A stretch of DNA of 64,000 nucleotides from Chitinophagaceae bacterium (GCA_016719815.1 JADJYK010000007.1:62001-126000); one strand, 5' to 3'. Positions 8,222 to 18,491 are shown, counted from the stretch's first letter. Translations and numbers: made by a program. The notes: a model not told the origin generated them from the sequence alone.

Positions 8222-9898
8222 TTAAGACAACTGGTATTCTGATAAATTAAAGAAGTACTGGAACAGCGATTTTAACCTGGTATTTACTGTATTGAAATTG
8301 GGAGTAGTGGGATTAGATATGTAGGCAGACCATGCATTCGTCCAGTAATAATCCCATTGCTGCCCGGTGAGCAGTATCTGCGTTTTCATCTGTGCCTTCG
8401 ATTGTACTGTCAAATCATTCCGGAAAAATATCCTTAGACACTCATCAATAAGATCATTTGGATTGGCCGGGTTAGTTAGTGTTTGTGCAAATGTCACACA
8501 ATTGAACTGTACCCTGAATCCATTGCGGCTGTATCCGCTGTTAATCATCGTATCGGTAAACTGGTTACGCTTTGGTAGCGAATCGGAGTTTATCCATATT
8601 TCATGAAACGACGGCTCCTGGTAATAAGCAGGCATTCCGGATACGTTTGGCGGGTCATGCAGATTTTGACCCATATTCACCATCCATGAGTAGAATGTAT
8701 TCCACAAACCATAATTTGTATCATATTCAGCCTCGGGCCTGAACTGTATGTTCATCTCCCTGAGCGAACCAATAACATGATCAGCAGGCGTTTTGATATA
8801 ACATCCCCGGTTAAGTACATCATAAAAATGTTCGCTTTTGAACAAAGCTGTAAGTACGGGTTTTATCTCATAATTATTTGCCCTGAAAATATCAGCAAGC
8901 GGTGCAATTACATTCAACTCCGTGGCCGCATCAATACTATAATACACAAACCAGCGATAGAATTTCCGTATGATAAACTTGGCCACTTCCTGTTGTGTAA
9001 AAATCATGTTGAGAAGATCAGCCAGCTCTAAGTCGCCGGCAGTAGCCCCTGTACGACCGGTAATTAATGTATTATTAAAGAAGGAAGAAAACTGCTTATT
9101 TGTTGTAGTATGTCTGTTTATATTAAATACCGCTGTGTAAGTTGCACCGTCAATTTGCCAGCCTGTTAACACTTTTGCTGCTTCTTTTACATCATTTTCT
9201 GTGTACTGGGAATCGGTACCTTTACCGAGCGTAAACAGCTCCATCAGCTCCCTTGCATAGTTTTCGTCGGGAGCATTTTTGTTATTCAGGTATCCATTCA
9301 GATAGCGCAGCATTGATATATCCTTCGTTATATCCCTGATCAGGTTCTTAAAATTTCCCAATGCATACTGACGAATCAGCATATGCTGCTTATAAGCCCA
9401 GTTACCATAACCTACTTCTGCCGTTTCGTTGCCAAAATGATCGATCCAAAACATAATTAATTTCTCACGGATACTTCTGTCCTGATTTATCAGTATCCCT
9501 GTCCACCATTTTTTATAGGATGACCTGCGCTGTGATTGTACTGTACCATCGCTGTTAATATCATTAATCCATGTAGTGCCCTGGGTAATGTTCCCATCGG
9601 CATTTACACCCGGAGTGGTGGAGGTTGCATATTCTTTTACCGGCGGATTGGGATCTGGTGCTGTGGGTGTCAGCAGTTCATCTACCGCCTGGCTCATGGT
9701 TCTTGTTCTGAAATAATCAATGTCTGGCTTTTTAGCGCCAAACATGATTCGCTTCAGGAGATGCGTCACCTCTTGTTCAGTCCAGGCACCTGTATAAGTG
9801 GCAATGCCTGATGTAGTACGATATGGTTTACCGGAAATATTATCTTCGTTATCCGCTGGCTTTTTTTTCCGAGCAGTAAGAAATTCTCTTCTGTCCAT
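8222..9898 (-). CDS. DUF1800 family protein
   Basis: A 558-residue DUF1800 protein. Diagnostic segments are EQEVTHLLKRIMFG near residue 42, the MFWIDHFGNE segment near 148, and NYARELMELFTLGKG near 215, which holds the conserved ARELLELHTLG-type core. It begins MDRREFLTARKK, a twin-arginine-like start but without the hydrophobic stretch of a real Tat signal, so its export route is unclear. It is the first gene of a two-gene operon with the DUF1501 protein. The two families co-occur widely in secreted or periplasmic contexts, but the activity is not known. Confidence 0.88.
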   Translation of the reverse strand: MDRREFLTARKKKPADNEDNISGKPYRTTSGIATYTGAWTEQEVTHLLKRIMFGAKKPDIDYFRTRTMSQAVDELLTPTAPDPNPPVKEYATSTTPGVNADGNITQGTTWINDINSDGTVQSQRRSSYKKWWTGILINQDRSIREKLIMFWIDHFGNETAEVGYGNWAYKQHMLIRQYALGNFKNLIRDITKDISMLRYLNGYLNNKNAPDENYARELMELFTLGKGTDSQYTENDVKEAAKVLTGWQIDGATYTAVFNINRHTTTNKQFSSFFNNTLITGRTGATAGDLELADLLNMIFTQQEVAKFIIRKFYRWFVYYSIDAATELNVIAPLADIFRANNYEIKPVLTALFKSEHFYDVLNRGCYIKTPADHVIGSLREMNIQFRPEAEYDTNYGLWNTFYSWMVNMGQNLHDPPNVSGMPAYYQEPSFHEIWINSDSLPKRNQFTDTMINSGYSRNGFRVQFNCVTFAQTLTNPANPNDLIDECLRIFFRNDLTVQSKAQMKTQILLTGQQWDYYWTNAWSAYISNPTTPNFNTVNTRLKSLFQYFFNLSEYQLS

Positions 9899-10031
9899 AA
9901 GCTGATTTTATTCCTGCAACATTGAAAAAGCTTGCAGGCAGGTTTTTGTCAATTTGCTATGACATTAAATATACTATTTCGTTTAAAGATTTTTAACAAA
10001 ATTTAAGCCGGATGGGGGAAAATGAAAAATA

Positions 10032-10055
10032 AAGGGCAGTTTTTCAACTGCCCTT
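10032..10055 (-). terminator. Rho-independent terminator after the thiolase gene
   Basis: Perfect 10-base stem AAGGGCAGTT / AACTGCCCTT with a 4-base loop. On the minus strand it is followed by a T-rich tract (TTATTTTTCATTTTCC). It sits 20 bases past the thiolase stop and separates it from the DUF1800 operon. Confidence 0.8.
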
Positions 10056-10075
10056 CGTAGTTATCCGAATCTGTA

Positions 10076-11251
10076 TCAGAGATTTTCGATTATACCCGCT
10101 ATCCCCTGACCTCCTCCGACACAGGCTGTTATCATGCCGTATTTCTTGTTCAGCCGTTTCAAATCATGCAGGTTTTGGATAGTTAGTTTGCAACCGGTGC
10201 AGCCCAATGGATGGCCAAGGGCGATGGCACCGCCGTTAATATTTACTTTCTCAGGGGCAAGTCCTGCTTCACGAATCACCGCTATGGATTGAGAAGCAAA
10301 AGCCTCATTCAGTTCAATCAAATCAATATCTGCAAGGTTAAGTCCTGTTTGTTTTAATACTTTTGGAATTGCAGCCACTGGGCCAATGCCCATAATGCGG
10401 GGATGAACAACCGCCACAGCACTGCTTACAAACCGGCCGATAGGCTTAAGCCCCAGTTCATTCATCATCTTTTCACCCATTACAATTACAAAAGCAGCGC
10501 CGTCAGATGTTTGTGAAGAGTTTCCTGCTGTAACCATACCGCCCTGTGCGAATGCTGGTTTCAGTTTCGACAATGCTTCTATTGAGGTATCAGCTCTTGG
10601 GCCTTCATCAGTATCAACAACATAATTTCTTTTTTGCTTTTTGCCTTTTACATCCAAATAAACTTCTTCCACGTTAATGGGAAGTATTCCGGGCTTAAAG
10701 TAACCATTTTGTATAGCCGCTATTGCTTTCTGATGAGAATGATAAGAAAACTCATCCTGTGCCTCACGGCTGATGTTATACTCTTTTGCGACTGCCTCTG
10801 CCGTAAGTCCCATTCCGAGGTAATAATCAGGATCGTCTTTTGCAATATTAAAGGAAGGAACTGTTTTCCAGCCGGCAGTTGGCACAAGGCTCATACTTTC
10901 CGTTCCGCCAGCAATGATACAATCGGCCATGCCTGTTCTTATTTTGGCAGTAGCTATAGCGATGGATTCTAACCCGCTGGCACAATACCTGTTGATGGTG
11001 ATGCCCGGCACTTCAATACCCAGAGCTTTAGCAGAAATTAATCTGCCAAACTGCAGGCCCTGTTCGGCTTCGGGAACTGCGTTTCCCACAATCACATCAT
11101 CAACCTCACTTGCATTCAACTGTGGTACCGTTGCCATTAATCCTTTAATTACTTCTACGGCCAAATCATCAGGACGATAAAAGCGAAACCCTCCTCGTTT
11201 GGCTTTTGTGACTGCGGTTCTGAATCCGGCAATGATATAGGCGTCCTGCAT
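10076..11251 (-). CDS. fadA: Acetyl-CoA C-acyltransferase (thiolase)
   Basis: A 391-residue thiolase of normal length. The acyl-accepting cysteine is C90 (NRYCASGLES), the catalytic histidine is H347 (GHPLGCTG), and the second cysteine is C377 (CVGGGQG). It cleaves 3-ketoacyl-CoA with CoA, or condenses acetyl-CoA in reverse. The FRFYRPDDL segment and overall pattern favour the degradative FadA-type class, but sequence alone does not exclude an AtoB-type biosynthetic role. It is transcribed alone and ends in a strong terminator. No multifunctional FadB gene is beside it in this window. A dyad overlapping its likely -33 region is listed separately. Confidence 0.9.
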   Translation of the reverse strand: MQDAYIIAGFRTAVTKAKRGGFRFYRPDDLAVEVIKGLMATVPQLNASEVDDVIVGNAVPEAEQGLQFGRLISAKALGIEVPGITINRYCASGLESIAIATAKIRTGMADCIIAGGTESMSLVPTAGWKTVPSFNIAKDDPDYYLGMGLTAEAVAKEYNISREAQDEFSYHSHQKAIAAIQNGYFKPGILPINVEEVYLDVKGKKQKRNYVVDTDEGPRADTSIEALSKLKPAFAQGGMVTAGNSSQTSDGAAFVIVMGEKMMNELGLKPIGRFVSSAVAVVHPRIMGIGPVAAIPKVLKQTGLNLADIDLIELNEAFASQSIAVIREAGLAPEKVNINGGAIALGHPLGCTGCKLTIQNLHDLKRLNKKYGMITACVGGGQGIAGIIENL

Positions 11252-11284
11252 TATTTTTTTTTTTTAAAGATTAGGCGAAAAGGT

Positions 11285-11300
11285 AGTTGTTTATGCAACT
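11285..11300. promoter_or_regulatory. Dyad AGTTG-N6-CAACT upstream of the thiolase gene
   Basis: Inverted repeat AGTTG (11285-11289) and CAACT (11296-11300), 34-49 bases upstream of the thiolase ATG at 11251. On the minus strand its TTG is 22 bases from a -7-like TAATCTTT, so a bound regulator would block the promoter. A role as a TetR/MarR-type fatty-acid operator is inference only. Confidence 0.35.
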
Positions 11301-11360
11301 TTCTAAATCAAAAAATAAAACAATCAGACTACAATCCAAAAACACAGAAAAAAGTTCGGC

Positions 11361-11368
11361 TATCTTTG
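11361..11368 (+). promoter_or_regulatory. -7 element of the pyrD promoter
   Basis: TATCTTTG matches TAnnTTTG exactly and ends 6 bases before the ATG at 11375, which implies a leaderless or near-leaderless mRNA. No clear TTG is found at the expected -33 distance. Confidence 0.45.
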
Positions 11369-11374
11369 TTCATT

Positions 11375-12431
11375 ATGTATAAAATTCTAAGAAACTGCCT
11401 GTTTCTTTTTCCGCCAGAACCGGTTCACGGTTTTTCTATGGGTGCTCTACGATTATTATGCAGTATCGGCTTAACCAGAAAACTGGTAAGAAAACTATTT
11501 ACTCCCAAAACGCAAGCCGGGTATTCTTTGTACAATATCAATTTTCCGAATAAAGTTGGGCTTGCTGCCGGTTTTGATAAAAATGCAGAGTACCTGCGGG
11601 AACTGGAATGTCTTGGTTTTGGTTTTGTTGAAATCGGAACTGTTACTCCGCTGCCGCAGCCCGGAAACGATAAGCCCAGAGTTTTCCGATTGATAAAAGA
11701 CAGGGCTCTGATTAACCGGATGGGATTTAATAATAAGGGAGTGAAAATTGTTGCTGAAAAATTGAAAGACTGGAAAGCAAAATACGAACTTAAAAAAGCG
11801 AGATACGATAAACCCCGGATGATTATTGGTGGTAACATTGGTAAAAACAAAGTCACACCAAACGAAGAGGCCTGGAAGGATTATGAAATTTGCTTCAGGG
11901 AGCTCCACCCATATGTTGATTATTTTGTAGTAAATGTAAGCAGCCCCAACACTCCGGGATTAAGAGAATTGCAGGAAAAAGATTCGCTGCGGAAAATTTT
12001 GTCGCACCTGCAAACAATAAATGCAGCTCAAACATACCCCAAGCCTTTGTTACTGAAAATTGCACCCGATTTGACCATTGAACAGACAAATGATGTTATT
12101 GATTTAGCGTTGGAAATAAAACTAGACGGGCTTGTTGCAACTAACACAACCATAAGCCGTGAAGGGTTGAATCCGGATTCCGAAACCAAAAGCCGGGAAA
12201 CCGGAGGTCTGAGTGGCAAACCTCTTCAACAAAAAGTACGGCAACTATAAAATACATAGCTGAGAGAACAAAAGGAAAAATTCCAATTATGGCAAGCGGC
12301 GGTATTTTTAACGGAGAAGATGCAGCTGAGAAACTGAATGCCGGTGCCTCTCTTGTACAAGTATGGACCGATTCATATATGAAGGTCCTGCTATAGCCAA
12401 AAAGATATGTAACACATTGAACAAACAATAA
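11375..12431 (+). CDS. pyrD: Dihydroorotate dehydrogenase (quinone, class 2), two apparent frameshifts
   Basis: PyrD oxidises dihydroorotate to orotate at the membrane using quinone, the fourth step of pyrimidine synthesis. The first frame gives FMN-binding and core motifs (NKVGLAAGFDKNAEYL, NRMGFNNKG, NVSSPNTPGLRELQ, LLKIAPDLT, ATNTTISREG, GLSGKPLQQK) and then stops at 12250. Adding one A to the A5 run at 12231-12235 continues into ST-ATIKYIAERT and IPIMASGGIFNGEDAAEKL-NAGASLVQV. A second missing base near 12367-12373 (GGA read as GA) restores TGFIYEGPAIAKKICNTLNKQ and a stop at 12431. The repaired protein is 352 residues, normal for class 2. Two errors in one essential gene favour sequencing indels. 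The start at 11375 is preferred to a TTG at 11366. Confidence 0.88.
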
Positions 12432-12454
12432 TCAACATTCAATTATTATAACAG

Positions 12455-13252
12455 ATGGAATATCTTTTTACCACCGATAGTTTGATAAGCTTTGTTATTC
12501 TCGTAATCCTTGAAGTTGTTTTAGGCATCGACAATGTCATTTTTGTATCCTTGTCACTCAACCGGCTGAAAACTGAAAAAGAACAACGCAGAGCCCGTCG
12601 TATGTGGATGGTTACAGGTATCATTACAAGAAGTTTATTGTTGCTTGCACTTAGCTGGCTGCTTTCACAAAAAGGGAAACATATCTTTTCCATTTGGGGC
12701 AAAGGCTTTGACCTTGCCAGTATCATCATGCTTGCCGGCGGTTTGTTCCTGATCTATAAATCGGTAATGGAAATACATCACAAACTTGAAGGCGAAGATC
12801 CGAATGTTGAACTCAAGAAAAAAGATGGACTTTCCTTTCCGAAGGCTATTCTACAAATAATGCTGATTGATGCTGTGTTTTCATTTGACAGTGTAATCAC
12901 TGCTGGCGGAACAGCAAAACATATTGAGATAATGATTGCAGCCGTTGTTATAGCCATGATCGTTATGTTCCTATTCAGCCCTTCAATTTCAGCATTCATT
13001 CATAAACATCCTACACTAAAGATGCTGGCCCTCTCTTTCCTGGTAATGATCGGACTTGGTCTTGTTATTGAAGGATGGGACAGCGAAGCTGCACATCAGC
13101 TTCACCTGAAGAATTATATCTATTTCGGTATGGCATTCTCCTTTGCAGTAGAAATGCTGAACATGACAATGATAAGCCGTGCAAAGAAAAGAAAAACACA
13201 TTTGGTTGAACTAAATGAACCGGTACTGGACAAAAGCGAAACAAAAGGTTAG
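12455..13252 (+). CDS. TerC family integral membrane protein
   Basis: A 265-residue polytopic protein with about seven to eight membrane helices. The N-terminal motif LEVVLGIDNVIFVSL and the central LIDAVFSFDSVITAGG carry the paired acidic residues (GIDN, SFDS) that define TerC proteins and probably bind metal. The family has been linked to manganese export and to tellurite resistance; which applies here is not readable. It starts 23 bases after the repaired pyrD stop, so cotranscription with pyrD is likely although the functions are unrelated. Confidence 0.88.
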   Translation: MEYLFTTDSLISFVILVILEVVLGIDNVIFVSLSLNRLKTEKEQRRARRMWMVTGIITRSLLLLALSWLLSQKGKHIFSIWGKGFDLASIIMLAGGLFLIYKSVMEIHHKLEGEDPNVELKKKDGLSFPKAILQIMLIDAVFSFDSVITAGGTAKHIEIMIAAVVIAMIVMFLFSPSISAFIHKHPTLKMLALSFLVMIGLGLVIEGWDSEAAHQLHLKNYIYFGMAFSFAVEMLNMTMISRAKKRKTHLVELNEPVLDKSETKG

Positions 13253-13306
13253 GAGAAAGACCAGTAAAATTGGGTTTAGACAGATTCAGTAATCACTTCA
13301 AAATAG

Positions 13307-14102
13307 TCACAGAATGCCTTCTGTCGCTTTCAGGTATTTACCCTTAAAGAATTCTCTTTTAACGTATTCTTTCGAAAATTTTCTTTCACTGCCCCCCGTC
13401 ATGCAGCATCATTCTGTTTTGCTCGGCATAAAAAAGAACAGATCCCTTCTGTTTTGTAACAGGATCTATCAAAAACAATGTTTTACCTTCTGTATACCAT
13501 TCACCCATATCGGCTTTTGCCGACCCATTTCCTTCGATAGAAACATTTCCGCTTCCCCCTCCACTTCTTCCAGTCCATGATAAAACCGTACCATCGGTTT
13601 TGAATTCCATAAAATAATCGGTAGCAAAAGAGGCATAATTATCACCGCTCCCGCTACTTAATACTTCCGTATGCCTCCACAGACCTATCAATCTCGCATC
13701 TTTGGCTCCGGCAGTCTTTGTTGATTTAATTGTGGCTGGCCTTGTTATGCTGGCATTACGCTCCCGGTTCATCACCAATTCAACCTCCTGATCATTCAAC
13801 TCAGGGAACTTGATGAAGAAATGCAATTCATTTCCACGTAAAACACTTCTATAATTATAGGTGATGCTCATCTCTACATCAAATACTGTTCCCTCACTTG
13901 CTGAATCTTTTACTGTGCCATCGATGTTAGCCTGTTTACCATTCATGAAAACTTTACCCTTTAGTTTATTATTCAGCACTACAAATTCAGCTGACGAAGA
14001 TAACCCCGGCTGTTCACCCGAAAAGCGGCCATTGTATTTTTGTGCAGAAGCGTCCTTCAGAAAAATCATGACAAACAAAACCGTAGCCAGCAATGATTTC
14101 AT
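13307..14102 (-). CDS. Secreted lipocalin-like protein of unknown function, frameshifted near its C-terminus
   Basis: The signal peptide is MKSLLATVLFVMIFLKDASAQ, starting at the ATG at 14102. The mature protein is beta-rich: residues 20-120 resemble a repeated ligand-binding or META-like half, and the C-terminal half has the lipocalin-like pattern LIGLWRHTEVL... EFKTDGTVLSW... GEWYTEGKTLFL. As read, the frame stops at 13386 just after a run of six G (C6 on the plus strand, 13392-13397). With five G the frame continues for about 25 more residues (DGGSERKFSKEYVKREFF) to a stop at 13307. That gives a natural end and is probably correct. Function unknown; likely periplasmic or surface. Confidence 0.65.
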
Positions 14103-14156
14103 ATACATATTCCTTTTTTTAAAAATAAAACGCAGTACAACACAACTTTTTTAAAA

Positions 14157-15680
14157 TTATTTATTCCCCGGTACGGCAGGATACAAATACGGATACGTAT
14201 CCTGGAATCCCGGCAACAGTCCCTTCTGCTCTATTGTCATATTCTCAAATGCTTTCTTCACATAATATTGTGGATTATGCTGACCAAAATCAAATAACGG
14301 ATAATCATGTGATTCTTTCGGGTATTTGAGACTTTGTCCTTTGATACCTGTCCTTAACAAGGATGCCCACCCGGCGGGATCAAAAGCACCTACATCTCCA
14401 TTTAACTTGTCAATCTTCGCCCGGGAATAATCATTGTACTCAAAAGGATTGGCTGTCATAGGAAAATATCTCTCCCCGCAATTATAATCATCATCAGCGC
14501 CTACTGCGTTGAGCCAGTGACGATGGCCTGGTATTTTATACGTTGAGAAGTAAATGGCAGGTGACCATATCTTCGTAACAAAATCTACTCCATGTTCAAA
14601 CCGCTGTATTTTACCGCTCCCCAAAAGTGAAGTACACCTGTTTACAAAAACCTGATCGCCGATAACACGGGGTGCAGCATAGGAATAAACCTCCGCCACC
14701 TTGTAACCCGAACCAGCCAGGTAAGGTGCACTGATTATTGCCATAGCGCCTCCCAGGCTATGCCCCGCTATGAATATTTTTTTATTCTTGCTTTTTGCTT
14801 CAAAAACATCCAGCGTAGTCATTAATTTATTTCGGATTACTTTAAAACTATTCCAAAACCCGGCATGCATTTTGGCTGAAGCCAAAGGCCCATCGCCACT
14901 CACCGGTACAAAGTAGGCATCTGTTCCAATCCATTCCCAGGAATCATCCTTATATACATTATCAGTGCCTCTCCACGCAACTATAATGTATTCTTCAGTG
15001 GAGATAACCATTAATTCCGGATCAAACCCCGGTATTCTTATTTCTCCTCCTATATTGACAAAATCCGTTCGTTTATTCAAAAACTTAAACTTAGGTATTG
15101 ATCTTTCAAATGCAATTGAGTCTTGTATAAATTTCTGTTCCGGAGACATTATTGCGATATTGTTGTCTATTATTACCCTCGCCTTCCCCGATAAATCAGC
15201 CTTATCATTCAGCATTTGATTGTTCTTAAGATTAGAATTATTGACCACCCCGGGTTTATTCCTGTTTTCTACGGATGCCATTTGCAGGTTTTTATCAATT
15301 TTTAAAGGCCGAACCGGTTTGCTGTTCACATCATAGAACCAGTGACTGAAGCGTTTTTTAAAATCACACTCAAAAGAATTATTACTGCTTTTGTTCAGTT
15401 GACTGGAACTAAAATCAGGAGCGGGAAAGCCTGAAGGGTTGCGCAGCTTACGCAATTCAAAATCCAGCCGCTCTGTGTACATCAACTGACTGATCTTAGC
15501 CAGCAGGTAATTATTAACGGCATGAACACCGGGTTGCTGATTACTGGAAAAATATTGGAAACAGTTCATCTCTTTTGCCGGAATGGTATACCCTTTTGCT
15601 GATTCATCGCAAACTGACTGAGAAGTTCCGGTCAAGGCTGCCAGCAACAGACCAAAGAACAACAATAAATGACTACGCAT
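14157..15680 (-). CDS. Secreted class 3 lipase family protein
   Basis: A 507-residue alpha/beta hydrolase with a signal peptide ending near residue 20 (TGTSQS). The nucleophile elbow is GHSLGGAMAI near residue 308, the Lipase_3 pattern. The preceding EEYIIVAWRGTDN segment supplies the usual oxyanion-side strand, and the later HGVDFVTKIWSP and HRHWLN segments probably hold the catalytic Asp and His. The N-terminal 200 residues are a less conserved extension. It should hydrolyse acylglycerols or other esters outside the cytoplasm. It lies divergent from the TPR histidine kinase gene with a 140-base gap. Confidence 0.82.
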   Translation of the reverse strand: MRSHLLLFFGLLLAALTGTSQSVCDESAKGYTIPAKEMNCFQYFSSNQQPGVHAVNNYLLAKISQLMYTERLDFELRKLRNPSGFPAPDFSSSQLNKSSNNSFECDFKKRFSHWFYDVNSKPVRPLKIDKNLQMASVENRNKPGVVNNSNLKNNQMLNDKADLSGKARVIIDNNIAIMSPEQKFIQDSIAFERSIPKFKFLNKRTDFVNIGGEIRIPGFDPELMVISTEEYIIVAWRGTDNVYKDDSWEWIGTDAYFVPVSGDGPLASAKMHAGFWNSFKVIRNKLMTTLDVFEAKSKNKKIFIAGHSLGGAMAIISAPYLAGSGYKVAEVYSYAAPRVIGDQVFVNRCTSLLGSGKIQRFEHGVDFVTKIWSPAIYFSTYKIPGHRHWLNAVGADDDYNCGERYFPMTANPFEYNDYSRAKIDKLNGDVGAFDPAGWASLLRTGIKGQSLKYPKESHDYPLFDFGQHNPQYYVKKAFENMTIEQKGLLPGFQDTYPYLYPAVPGNK

Positions 15681-15783
15681 GAAGTATTAATTTTATAGGG
15701 GTAAAGTTCAATAACAAGCCTGTTTTTATATATCCCTGAATCTGGTGAATTGTATTTCTGGAAAATACCTGAATGCAGGTAGT

Positions 15784-15810
15784 TGAGTTAAACTATTAAA
15801 TTGTACTTTG
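15784..15810 (+). promoter_or_regulatory. Possible promoter of the histidine kinase gene
   Basis: TTG (15784-15786), 17 bases, then TACTTTG (15804-15810), one base short of the TAnnTTTG form. The ATG follows 10 bases later. Confidence 0.35.
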
Positions 15811-15820
15811 AAAAAAAATC

Positions 15821-17829
15821 ATGCGCACAATACTGCTACTATTTCTGGGCTTCGTTTCTCTTGTTGCAGGAAGTCTTTATACAGCTGCTCAAACCATGAG
15901 TAAGGAAAAAATGGATAGCCTGCTTTCTATTATACAAAGAGTTAAACATGACAGCAATACCGTAAAAACTTACACTGAAATTCAACGATATTATTTCAAC
16001 AACGGACAATATGACTCCGCCCGCAAGTATGTATTATTATCCATCCCGGTGGCCAGGAAACTAAATGACAAAAAAAGATTAAGCAGGATATTATACAATG
16101 CGGGTATTATCTATACAAACCTTACCCGGTATGACAGTGCCCGTTTATATCTTGACGAAGGAGTAGCACTAGTAACAGAAACCGGGGATACTGCAGTGCT
16201 GGTACACACCATCTTTGCCAACGCATTGCTGTCCACCTATCAATCTGATTATTCCGGCGCAGTGGAACAGCTGATGAAGGCAGTCCATATCATTGAAAGT
16301 TCTGGTAACCCGGGGATACGTATTTTACTTCCACAGTCATATGGCAAAATCGGTAACAATCTTATAGCCGAGAACCAATATGAAAAAGGGCTTGAATACG
16401 CAAAAAAAGCATTATTGATAAAGAATTATCCGGATGAAGACAGATACAAAGTATTGCTTTACCTGGATATATCTGATGCCTATATCAAACTCAAGAAAAT
16501 CAGCGAAGCGAAGCAATACCTTGATTCAGCCAGTCAGTTCAATTCTAAAATAAATAACATCCTTAACAGTCTTGTGCTAAGTTCTGAGGGTCACTATTAT
16601 GATGTAACCGGGGATTACCCGGCTTCTTTGAGAGCATATGCTAGAGCGTATAAATTAGCAGACAGTTTAAATAGCGAATACCTGAAAGCTGAAATGGGTG
16701 ATAATGTGGCCCGTACATACCTGAATCTAGGCGAATTTGTAACCGCCGAAAAATATGCCCTGGAAAGCAATGCCATTGCTATAAAACTCAATCAATACAA
16801 AGTGGCCGCCAATACTTATAGTACGCTTAAGGAAATAGCTGTAAAGAAAATTGATTTTAAAAAAGCATACCAATATGCCGAATTGAATAAGTCATACACA
16901 GATAGTGCCTCGAATATTGAAACAAAGAAAAATATTCTTAATCTGGAGGCGAGGTACCATCAGGAAAAAAATAAAAAGGAAATAGCTTCGCTGCAACTCT
17001 CCAATGCGGAAAAGGAACTGGCAGTAGTAAAACGTAACTGGTTGTTGCTGATCGGCGGTGCCAGCTCAACAATCCTCGTATTATTATTAGGGTTTCTATA
17101 CAGGAACAGCCGTCAAAAACATATCATTGCTGAAAAAGATAATATCCTGCAGGTGGAACAGATAAAATTTTTAGAACGACAGCAACAGCTAGTATCACTG
17201 CAATCGATGATCAACGGGCAGGAAACTGAGAGAAGCCGTATCGCCAAAGACTTACACGATGGTCTGGGTGGCCTGTTCTCCACTATTAAAATGCATTTCA
17301 GTACGCTGCAGCATGAAAGAAATGAATTACAAAAGGATCCGCTGTTTACCAAAAGTTATGAAATGGTTAATACTGCCTCAGAAGAAGTACGGCGTATTGC
17401 CCATAATATGATGCCGGAAGTTCTGATCAGGATTGGCCTTGTGCAGGCCATACAGGAATTATGCAATAGCATCAGTGCCGGTAAATTGCTGAATGTATCA
17501 ATGCAGTCTTATGGCATGGACCAACGTCTCAATTCTTCGACCGAGGTAATGCTGTTCCGGATTATGCAGGAACTGATAAATAACATAATAAAACATGCAA
17601 AGGCCTCAGAAGCTATTATTCAGTTCAACAGGGAAAACAACAGGTTAATTGTCACCGTTGAAGATAACGGGCTTGGTTTTAATATGGCCGAAAATGAAGA
17701 CAAAAAAACTGCAGGACTTCAATCAGTAGAAAGCCGTGTTCATTACCTGAATGGAAAATTATCTATTGATTCACAAAAGAAATTGGCACAACAATTATGA
17801 TGGATTTTTTAATCCATGAAGAAAGCTAA
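15821..17829 (+). CDS. TPR-containing sensor histidine kinase (HisKA_3/NarX-like), frameshift near the end
   Basis: A signal-anchor start is followed by a periplasmic array of TPR repeats (about residues 30-390), a coiled coil, one membrane helix (about 405-425), then a HisKA_3 dimerisation domain with the phosphoacceptor H479 in DLHDGLGGLFS. The HATPase domain has an N-box (RIMQELINNIIKHAKAS) and a G-box (VEDNGLGF). As read it stops at 17800 after DSQKKLAQQL. One more G in GG at 17785-17786 gives the family-typical ending LGTTIMMDFLIHEES with a stop at 17829, a 669-residue protein. It pairs with the LuxR-type response regulator starting 33 bases downstream. The signal sensed is unknown. Confidence 0.85.
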
Positions 17830-17862
17830 TAAAACAAAAGGTTTTGTATTTTTATTTAGCTA

Positions 17863-18491
17863 ATGATTTCAATAATAGTTATAGACGATCATCCGCTGGT
17901 AGGAAACGGAATTACCTTAATGGTAAAGATGTAACCTATTTACAAATTTCAGCCATTTGTAAAAATGGTAAAGAAGGGCTTGATTATCTGAAAAACAACG
18001 ACCCGGATGTGATACTTTTAGATATCAGCCTGCCGGATATTGACGGGCTTGAACTTTGTTCACTTATACGAAAAAAATAAACAGGTAAAAATTATAGGCC
18101 TTACATCTACCAATGAGGCTGGAATCATATCACAATTACTGGCAAATGGAGGAAATGGATACTTGCTCAAAAATATGGAAAGAGATGAATTACTACATGC
18201 GATAGATGAAGTAATGAACAACAGGATTTTTTGAGCCAGGCTGCAAATCAAAAAATATTAGAGCAGTTTCAGTCTGTTCGTGATGCCGTGAAAAGTACTC
18301 CTGTTCTTTCACGCCGTGAAAATGAGATTCTAAAACTTTTGCAAGATGGATTAACCGGCCCGCAAATTGCTGAAAAATTATTTTTGAGTCCATATACAAT
18401 AGAAACACACCGAAAGAACCTGATGCAGAAACTAAATGCAAATACCACGCAACAGTTACTCAATATCGCTCAAAAAAACAGATTACTTTAA
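17863..18491 (+). CDS. NarL/FixJ-type response regulator, three apparent frameshifts
   Basis: Reading starts at ATG 17863 (MISIIVIDDHPLVGNG) with the acidic pocket VIDDH. The frame breaks three times: one A missing in AAA at 17925-17927, one A too many in the A7 run at 18071-18077, and one T missing in the T6 run at 18227-18232. Repaired, it is a 209-residue regulator with phosphoacceptor D54 (VILLDISLPDIDG), a receiver domain to about 120, and a LuxR-type helix-turn-helix (SRRENEILKLLQDGLTGPQI, then LFLSPYTIETHRKNLMQKL). It is the partner of the TPR kinase just upstream. Three homopolymer defects in 630 bases argue for sequencing error rather than decay. Confidence 0.85.

Noticed and set aside
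17863..18491. Programmed ribosomal frameshifting in the response regulator
   Set aside because: Three sites with opposite directions, none with a slippery heptamer plus structure, and the same pattern in many unrelated genes.
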